From Burhinus oedicnemus (lineage: Eukaryota > Chordata > Aves > Charadriiformes > Burhinidae): 64,000 nt of DNA. The notes beneath the pieces were generated by a model that was given only the letters and a program-made list of their open reading frames with translations, was not told the DNA's origin and did not search any database. The stretch is taken from the NCBI GenBank assembly GCA_008921705.1, contig VFFE01006799.1, positions 533,651-597,650 of the forward strand. Reading direction: 5' to 3'. Both the position numbers and the translations under genes were made by a program. This document shows positions 54,871 to 64,000 of the stretch, one piece after another (the stretch's first letter is position 1; each line of letters begins with the position of its first letter).

Positions 54871-57545
54871 GCTTAGTTCTTACAGCTTGTCCATCTCCCA
54901 CTGCAATGCTAGTTTTCAGGAAGAAATACAGTCTGTCCTTTGTTTGGCTTAACAGGCAGCATGGATAAACTTTTGATTTAGGAGGCTGTGTTTGTGAAGA
55001 TGCGTTTTGATTTCAGGGCACAGGACTACTTAGACAGGTGCAAACCCACGATCATTCTGCCCACATTGAGCAAACTGAGCGCAGGCCTCTTTCTCCAGAA
55101 ATGGTGTTGCCATGTTATCTCAGTAGTGTTTGAAATAAGCCCTGACTCTTATCTGTTATAAATACTGTTGTTGTGAAGAGTTCAGCTGCAGTTTTCTTAA
55201 GTGATAAACTCTGCTGCAAAAAGTATATACATTGTTTGATCCCCTCATTTTGTTCTTCTGTTCATTGAGAGATTTCATCATGAAGAGGCAGATTTTTAAA
55301 GGTATCCGGGGCACATAGAACAGCAGAAAGACACCCAATATCATTTTCAACAGCAGTTAGCATTGAACTTAGAAACCAGTAGCAGTTAGGCACTTAGGAT
55401 AATATTTCTCCAACTACACGTATCTGTACAGGCTTCTTGTATAATTGTTATTTGGGCTTTCGGCATTTTTTGTTTTATTTTTTTAGGACAGAGAAATTAA
55501 GTCCCTTGGCCTGCAGAATGAAATAAATGCTGTGAACGAAGAGGTTTGTACATAAAGTAGTGTAAATAGGGCAAGATTGCAGAACCCAAGGGAAAGATAA
55601 GCAATCCAGTAAGTGCTTGGTAATACTTCTTGAACCTGTTATGGAAATAACTGGCTGAGACCAGCAGTTTATAATTAGCCCGATAGGTTTCATGATTGGC
55701 TTGTTAGATATCTAGACATTCTAAATTTTTTATGCTATCTGTGTCAACTGATCTCAGCTATTCATGTGTAACCCCGTAGTACTGTATTCAGAAGCCTGTG
55801 CAGCCAGCTAAGATAGGATTTGGACCAAGCTTTTTAAAACTCAAAGAGTACGATTCTCCCATAAAGGCTTTATAGATGAACTTCTCTGAGGGCACTATAT
55901 GACCTTGCTTGTCATTATTTGTTAATGAGGAATGGGGTTTTCTGAAGTTCTCAGACTTTCTCCAACTTTTTTCTCATCAAAGTCAGTGCTAAAACTTCTG
56001 TTTCTAAGATTTACTTGTTGATATGATTCCAAGAGAGCTGCCTCCCTCTAACATGCAAGAAATAACAATTATTTTCCTGTTCCCAAATCAGTTATGAGAC
56101 ATCAGTTAGATCCATAGATGGATGAATCAGTTCTGAGAGTCCCAGGGTCACAGAAAGTGAATATTCATAGTCTTTTCAAAGCTTGAAGTTTGATGTCAGT
56201 CATGAAAACCACACAACCACAATTGGTTTAGATTTGCAGATTTCTTGAACTGTATGCCTTTTGGTGCTGTGGGGCTTATCATTTATGTGGAATCTACCCT
56301 TGACATGTTTTTCTGGATAGTAATTCTACAAGACCTATCCAGACACGGCTATATTAAGAAACAGGGCTAGCAAAAAACATTCCCTCAAAATTGTTTTACA
56401 TTTTCTCTTCCTTAAGCCAACAGTGGTGATTTTGAGATAAATACAACAAAATGCAAAGATGTGAAGTTTTGTTCATATTGGCAGAATTGAGAAATACCTG
56501 CTCTTTTTCCCCTGGCCTAAAAGTTACAGTTCTGCCCCTGTTAATGGTTTATTTCATGCTTTGCTCTTTGTACAAACAGCATTCTGAGTCCAAAAAGAGC
56601 ACATCAAAGCACAGAGTAGTTGTATGTATGCCAAGTTAAGAAAGAGACATAATGACTGGAAAATATTTCTCATTTATGGAGAAACTGAGATTTAACACCT
56701 TTCCTGCAAGCTTCCATTGAATAAGACTTTTTCCTTCAGTTAACATATGTGCCTGCTGAACACACAAAATACAAGATATCACACATCTTCAAACTTAAAA
56801 AAATTATTTTAAATTCCCCTGTATCTGAAGGGACACGGTTATATCTCTCTAGACCTAAGAAGTTTGATGATACACATTTTTGTCTGCATGCTACAGGATG
56901 TACCCAAAGCTCATAGCCAGAAGAGCTGCTTTTAATCCATGCCAGTAATGAGCCATTCTATCTGATCTAGGTAACTTATCTAGCTCTTTGCCTGGATACT
57001 TGAAAACATATTCTAAAATACTGTTTACACCCCCTCTTAAGGTAGTTTGCCCTTCTCCACATAAGGGGGCAAAATGTGGTGGCAGCTGCTATGTATTATT
57101 TCAGTGAAAAGAATATGGTTTAGCCGAGAAAGAATATTCTTGTCTTTGCTGTACTCGAAGTACGGTGAGTCACTGAAGAATCCTTCTTGGATTTTGCTCA
57201 ATATGCTGGGAGACAGAGCAGTGGGGAATATTAAATATTTCTAGCACATCCTCATGCAAAGTTAGAAGTGTAATATTCAGTACAGCTCCATAACACTGAG
57301 TACTTACATACTAATAAATGGTTCCCAATAGCTTGCCACATTAGCTTCTCACTTTCCTCCCTGCTGACAGTCCTTTGAAAGATTTTAGACTGACTTTCAG
57401 TTCCCTGCAGCATTGAAGCACTGGCGTCCAGGATGTCCAATATTAGAGGATATACAGGGATACTTTTTCACTGGGGTGAAAAAGGCTTCTGTCTCTGATT
57501 TGAATACCTACAGTTTGATTGAATATTGTAGGTCTCATTGTCACC

Positions 57546-57547
57546 AA

Positions 57548-57578
<31 letters not shown>

Positions 57579-57580
57579 AT
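57546..57580. repeat. (AAAT)n microsatellite, 35 bases
   Basis: Nearly nine perfect units of AAAT. It creates an artificial repeated reading frame on the minus strand but no gene. Confidence 0.95.
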
Positions 57581-60500
57581 GGTTAGATGGGTAAATCAGC
57601 CCTGAGAGAAGAAAAATCCTGATGCATAATAGATGGCAGAAATGTGTTTCTAAATTCTGGGAACAAAACATCTCGTTCCAGGGTTTGCATAGTCTCAAAT
57701 CTTCATGTGGGTCACTGGTTACTCTCCCTGTCTTCTTCATGGTGCATTTTCAAGAGGCCTAGAAAATTGCTGGCATCTCTTCACTGCATCTCATTCACTC
57801 TGTATTGTAACAGAATGATTTGTCTAATCATGCTGTGATACACTGTGGTTTTCCTCAGGTCTTTATTTTGTCTATAATTTTCCATAGTATTTCCCTACTC
57901 AGCTCTAGCTAAGCAAATTGGTAAACTAGATGTTTGTTTCTGTGCTGATTTCTGTATCATTTTCACCAAACCTGAAGAGTTCTCTGGTGTTTCATTGTTC
58001 ATGTGGCTACCAATTTCAGATGTTTATGATTTGGCTGTCATCATAATATTATGTAAGAAGTTCCACTTCTTAGAATAAAGCAATTCTCAGTGTTTTCTCA
58101 TGAGCTTTCCCTCCCTGCTGTGAGTACTTAATCTGATAGTGACCACAAAAGTTCCGTTGTCTCTTTAGTTCACAAAACACTGTTCACAAGCTGCTGTTCG
58201 GTGGAAATCCAGTCTCTCTTTTTCATGTGTGCTGAGTGGGCCAGAGTTTTCCTTCACTCCTGTCCCCAGGAGTAATCCAGTAAGATAATGTAATGCAGCC
58301 TTCTTTGAGAGAGAGCACAGTACTCGTGGCACGGTCATCTACACCAGACTTTTTGTCCCCAGATCACTAGCCTGGTCTTTTATCTGACTCGCCCCAGCAG
58401 TCCTTTTCACATCATCTACTTTTGAATTTTTAGTTCATTGCATCTTTGTAAATGTAGAACCACAGCCAGAAATGTGAAAAGAAGCCCAGTCTCTTCATAG
58501 AAGACCAGATGGCCTAGACAGATAAAATCATTCACAGACATTCATTTGGAGATCTGAGGGATGCTAACTTGAAACATCTTTTTCTATGTTTTCATAGGGA
58601 ATTAATGACAGCTTGTTTTTTTAACAATTAGGCATTTGTGGACCTTGCTGTGACATTTATGCAGCCAGAGAGTAGTACCCCAGTGTCACAGTTATCTTAG
58701 AGGTATTTACATACTTAGCATTCTGTATCCATCTCAGAAAAGTCCTGTTGTGTTTTGTTTGTTCGTGTTTCTTTAAATGAAATTTAATACATTTACTTAG
58801 CAAAATGTTATTAGAAAGTTGGATACTTGTGAGTAAAATGTTTTTGTGCAGAACCCTACTGAAGACCACAAAGGTGATGATATATTCAGACCCAGTGGTG
58901 CAGGTTCCCAGAAGCTGTAGAGTGATTCCTGGCTGCAATATCCTGATGAACTCCATTAACTTAATGCTTATTTCGGGCTGCTTTGGGGCAGTAGTTTCTT
59001 CATTCAGTTCCCATAGTTAACCTTTCTTTCTGCCCTCCAATACCCCTCATATTCTAGTCCGTGCTGCTGAATGGAGTCAGACAGAAAACTTGCATGTATT
59101 TCTACGTTGTATTCTGCAGGCAGATGCAAGCCTGTTGCTCCCACTCTCCGTGCATACACAAACTTGCTTTCCCTGTGCTCCAAGCCAACTGACATGGTTA
59201 CTGCAACACTGAGCTGAGAAAATATGGGCTGCCTCCCATCAGGGCTGATTACTTCAGGCTTGGCGCTGCCTCGGTTGCTTTTACGTGCTCTGGCAAGCTT
59301 GGCACATGGGTAGAGCAAGCTCCCTTTGCCTGCGCAGTGCTGTGTGGGTATAGCCCCAGCCAAAGCCTGACCTTCTCTTTTATTTGTTTCATGTGAATGA
59401 GAAACCACATAGCCATCACTATCCGTCTCAGGCATGCCAAAGAATGCAGGGTGTTGTTTTTCCCATTTTTTGTTTTAATAAACCCAAGAAGGACCAAGAG
59501 TGTTGCAACCTCAGCTGTCCTTTCTTCTTAGAGAGCTTGCATGATTTTCTTAACCCAGTTTCCTTAGGAGTTGTGCAATTGCCCTGCCAATCTATCAGGC
59601 AGTTTCCTGATCCATTTGAAACCTATTTGACAGGAAGGTAAACACCTCAAAGATACTAATTTCCTAAAAGCTTTGCAAAACTTGTGGCTGGGTAAAGGAT
59701 AGATATACCTTGGTGAGTGCAGGCTGGCGAGCTCAAGTTATCTGTTTGGCCTCTCGACTGGCCAGTTAGTACGAGCAAGCTGACAGGTCCCTCACAGGCG
59801 CAGGCTGTGAACCAGGTATATCATCTTCCTTGGTAGCTTGAGGAAGTGAGGGAGAGCTATGAAAGCTCAAGGGAGGCAGAAGGGAGGAACTGGAGATGCT
59901 CCAAAGCGTGGGAACTGCTAGCAGAGATAAGTAGGAGGAACTGGAGCTATTGCAGTGTGGTAATGTAGGGCCATCAGAGACAGATCTATAGAAAACAAAG
60001 CTCTATTAATCCTGCTACATGGAGAATGACTTCTTTCAATTAAAGTCTTTTTAAAGAAAGTGACAAATTGCCTCATGACCTAATGGGTTGTATTCAGATG
60101 CTGACCGGCTCATTTGGGCACATTCTGTGGCTCTTTATAGAAATTTGGAGAAATTTAGTCACAGCATCTAAGCAGGAGGTCTGCAAACAGCCGTTACTCC
60201 CCTCCACTGACTGAAAGTAGCTCTGGGGAATATGTGGCCCAAATTACTCATTTATCTCTTTAACTTTAAAGTTTCAACTGTTGTGGCAGGCAACCTACGT
60301 ATGGCGCAATACCTGTTTTATTAAGGGAGTCAGAAACACTGAGTTTGGTTTTGAGCTCAGATGGGCCAGTTGTGTAGGTCTGTGTTTGGAGGAGGAATGA
60401 ATTTAGAAGACCAATTTTGCAACCATCTTGAAGGGACCTGTTTATGCTAAATGCTGAAAAATCATCCTCTGAAGAATCAGATCAGATATAGCACCCCAGA

Positions 60501-63500
60501 GTGGGCATCCAGCAACATCCAGTTGGTTTTGAAACTTAGATGATGACCTCTTTGCCTCAGTTTCCATCTGAAGAGCTTTTCTTATAGTACGTAATCAACT
60601 TGAAATCCATTTGATGTACACTAGTGCTCTGAACTGCTTTGAAATTCTCAGATGAAAGGCACCATAGAACACCAAAGCATTTAATGTTACATTACACTAT
60701 AAATTTTAATTACTAGCAATATCTAACTTTAAATAAATTATGTTTGCATGAGAAATTTTCAAGCACTATTGTAAATCTTCTGGACAAGTGTGATATTAAA
60801 ATAAATATGTAGCTGAAATCATTTTTTAAGACCTTTTCACTATGTGAAAAGAGTATGTTACTGAAATGCCTTCTTGCTGCTGCACTGTGATCACTCTCAG
60901 TGCCTTCTGTACTTAAGTATACTTTGATTTTCCTAATAAGTTTGATGTATGACTATATCACATAGGGCCTGCCTCAACAGCTGGTTAATTATTTATTAAG
61001 GGTCAGGAGGAATTGTAAGATTAAAGGCAAACCAAAGTGAAGGAGAAAAAAACCATTCTCCCTAACTGAGCTTCTACAGCAACCATTTTTTAAAAAAAGT
61101 TTCTGCTTTATATTTACTTTATTCTTGACTTTCTGTCTCTTACTGGAGGATTTTTTTCAAGTTCTTTTGAGGATATGAATGGCGATATAAAATAGGTTGA
61201 AAGAAGAGATGTCTCTCTTCTTTTCTCCTTTTCCCTTCTCTGAATCTCATATTGTCTGGCACTGCTTCCGTAATTACAGTTTGGTTTGAGGGAAAGGCGG
61301 TGTTCTGTTTTGCTGTGTTTTTACAAAAGTCATCTTTTTTTTTTTCCCCTTGCTTAAGGCCATTTAGTCTTTTGCAACATTGCGGATTAAATTTGCCCAG
61401 ATATGGGAGGCTTCACATGAAAATCTCTGTAATGTCTCTGCCTTGCATGTGGTAGAGGAGAAAAGGGTAAAATCCACACTCTCTGAGCATGTGGGCCTGC
61501 AGGGAAGCATCAGGGTGGGCAGTGATTGTGTGTTTATTTGTAGTGGCAAAAAACTCCCAGGGAGTGATGAATGTCCTCATATCTCTTGTTCCAGCCACAC
61601 TGGAATGGCAAGGCTGAGCTGTCACTATGAAGTATTGCTCAGAAGTCTTTGCCCCTCCTTATTTCTCACTGCATTTTATTCAGGCTTTGGCGAGGTAAAG
61701 AAAAGTCAGTTAGAGCAGGTGCAGAAATTCCCAAGCTAACCTTTTTTTATTAATAAACACAATTCATGCATCAAAAGAAAGACTGCTTGCAGAGCAGAAT
61801 TGTTTTCAGTAAATCACCCAAATTAATTTTGGGTATTTTTGAGTAGGAAAGGCATTTCTCTTTGTGTAGGTCTCTCCCTGGGCTATTTTGAAAGTTAGAA
61901 ATTTCATTTGTCCATTGAAAATTATTCTTCATTTCAGTATGTTACCTTAGTGTTACATTAAAATGCAGAAAAAGGGAAGATTAAAGTTTCAATTGATCTG
62001 ATCTGAATGTATTGAAAGGGAGAAGGGCAATGTCAAGTTTGTCAGTTTGCCCCAACTTGGGACAGGAATATTTTTCAAAATCTCAATAAAATTATGGAGG
62101 ATGAGAAAAATCCTGACCTGTCCCCCCTCCATGAAAAAAAATGTATTTAACATACAGAATACAGAACCGTAAATTCAGCATCTTGTGTCTGATTGAAGGA
62201 AGCTTTTTACATTGTGACTTATGACTTGCATTCTGGAAAAGACAGACTAGAAACTGGAATTAATTAATTTTATTGGAAAGATTCATAAAGGAAAAGTCAA
62301 AAATTTTCTTGGACTTCAGAACAGCAACGCAAAGGTCCAGGTCTGCTGCATTCTGCGTGTTCCCGGGAGAGGATCAGAGCTCTCGGTTTGCAGTGGTATT
62401 AATAAAAGTTGGAGGTGTTCAGTGGTTTGCAAAACAAGATCTAAAATAGACTTTTGAACAGTTAATAGTATGTCTGAATTTTAGCACACAGATTTCTCAG
62501 TTTACTCAGTTGCGGTGCCTCATCCTGCGCGGCAGGGATTGTTAGCTGAATTGCAGCACAGTGCAAACCCAAGTGTACGGCTTCTGGACCAGGGGTGCTA
62601 AGTCCACATGGCTCTGCACTGCAGAAGACCTATTTGCAGTTAGCTCAAGGATATCTGCATCATGCTTCATCACATGGTGTAAACATTCCTGGGTGCTTAC
62701 CAGTGAGTTTATGATGAGCAGTCTCTCTCGTGCTTAAATACCCCAGACAGGCTGGAAAGGATGTGCCTCGTTTGACTGAGAATAAGTCAGTTATTGTGGC
62801 TTCAGTGTTCGTAGTTAGCCACTGAAGGAAAATGTGCAGTCATTTGGCTTGTGCTTTTATGGCCCTCTAGTCTGGCAGATGACTCAATCTATGGATTTTC
62901 CCCTGTAGCTTGACTAGTTTGTTTCAACATGGCAAAGCTGTGGAAAGCAAACATAAATCATGCAATGTATAAAACTTTACCAATTCGTAGGTTTACAAAG
63001 TGTACCCACCGCCGCCAGCTTTTCCAAAAGGTTTGACTGAGAAATCAAAGTCTCTTGATAAAAATGCTTTTTTGCTGGCTTAAAAAAACAACCCATATGC
63101 ATCAGACTGAGTCGATCCATAAGGAGCTGATCATAAACTAGAGCTGATGCACAAAATTACATATCGTTTTATAGAAGGTTAGAAAGTAAAAAATGTCAAA
63201 TAGACTAAACAACTAAAATAGAGCTGGGACTCAGAGGACTGTGATTCCATTGCCGTCTCTGCCACTTGTTTTCTGGATAACATTAGATAAGTCATTTTAC
63301 TTTTATACTTCATTGTCAAATGAAATGTTGGCACTGATCTCCTCTGGAAGCTGCTTTGAGATCTGCCAGTCAAAAATACAGCCTAGGATCTGAGAATCAC
63401 AAAATGCAGAGGTTTGTAGTCTTCTAGCCAGTAGTTCCTACCTCAGTCTGTATCGCCTCTCTAGTTACTGGTCAGAATTGGAGGAGAGCTTGCCAAGAGT

Positions 63501-64000
63501 CTTACAGGCCAGTGTGTTTTATCCATTGTACCAGCAAGAGAAGCTAAACCCTGCAAGAGGCCCAGTTTCTGATGAAGGTTATTCATGTTTGTGCTGCTGT
63601 ATTTTGCCAGGGGTTCTCCCAGAGGAGGATGATTGTACGTTATGGTCCATAGCTCTGCAAGCAGAAACAGCCGCTCCAGCACTCGGCCACACGCCTCCTC
63701 TCCTCCTCCAAAACACTACATTCATGGAACTTCTTTGTTATTGGTAAAATGACACATAGCACAGATCTCTTGTTATAGAGGGACTGTCTACTTTATTAGT
63801 CTCCTTATTAGTTTAAAGACAGAACTGGAAATCAGTTATCCATTTCCTGTGCCTGGAGTCTCTGGTGACAACCCATGACACCGAGGCTGGCCTGCCTGCG
63901 ATGACTCCATGCAGTGGAAGTCCCAAAGCCAGATTTGCTCAGTTCCGTGTCTGCAGTAATAACCTCTGACACAGTTCAGCTGATGTGCAAGGAGCCAGGG

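Noticed and set aside
57468..57740. Minus-strand ORF with a repeated Ile-Tyr-Leu-Phe pattern
   Set aside because: Created by the (AAAT)n microsatellite.

Overview
The window is a multi-exon vertebrate locus: 16 short coding blocks on the + strand, each with consensus GT/AG borders and matching codon phases, separated by AT-rich introns of 0.2 to more than 10 kb. Two CR1 LINE fragments near 54.4-54.9 kb, one ending in the 8-base ATTCTGTG-type tail, point to a sauropsid, most probably a bird. I see no bacterial or viral gene, no tRNA or rRNA, and no second protein-coding gene.

Spliced together, the 16 exons (12634-53348, 3224 coding bases, about 1074 codons, no in-frame stop) encode the middle of HECW1 (NEDL1), a C2-WW-WW-HECT E3 ubiquitin ligase of the NEDD4 family. 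HECW1 is preferred over its paralogue HECW2 because of the Cys-Tyr-Ser repeat in the large exon, the CPLLHNSQPVSQLPSL / HHHYPTIDEPLPPNWEA segment before WW1, and the [20 protein letters not shown] and [19 protein letters not shown] segments. The first coding exon lies inside the C2 domain and the last one in the HECT N-lobe, so both ends of the gene are outside the window. The N-terminal region, the first part of C2, the rest of HECT with its catalytic cysteine, and both UTRs are missing here.

Layout: 1-12633 is upstream intron. 12634-14902 holds two exons for the end of C2. 15993-17360 is one 1368-base exon for the acidic, serine-rich linker with a TSCYS pentapeptide repeat. 20782-20883 leads into WW1 (26263-26413). 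29828-32745 covers the linker and the start of the helical box. 35600-36545 holds the rest of the helical box and WW2. 42914-46566 holds five... four small exons of the WW2-HECT linker (two of them only 199 bases apart). 48740-53348 holds three exons of the HECT N-lobe. 53349-64000 is downstream intron with the CR1 pair and an (AAAT)n microsatellite.

Points worth a second look: a perfect 51-base direct duplication in the first intron, the Cys-Tyr repeat, a perfect 10-bp hairpin in the 199-base intron whose retention would add a short tail and a stop, an inverted CR1 pair, a pogo/Tigger-like inverted repeat just after the large exon, two opposite copies of an LTR-like 14-mer, and a frame-neutral large exon whose skipping would join C2 to the WW1 region. 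I found nothing that I would call a new biological system.
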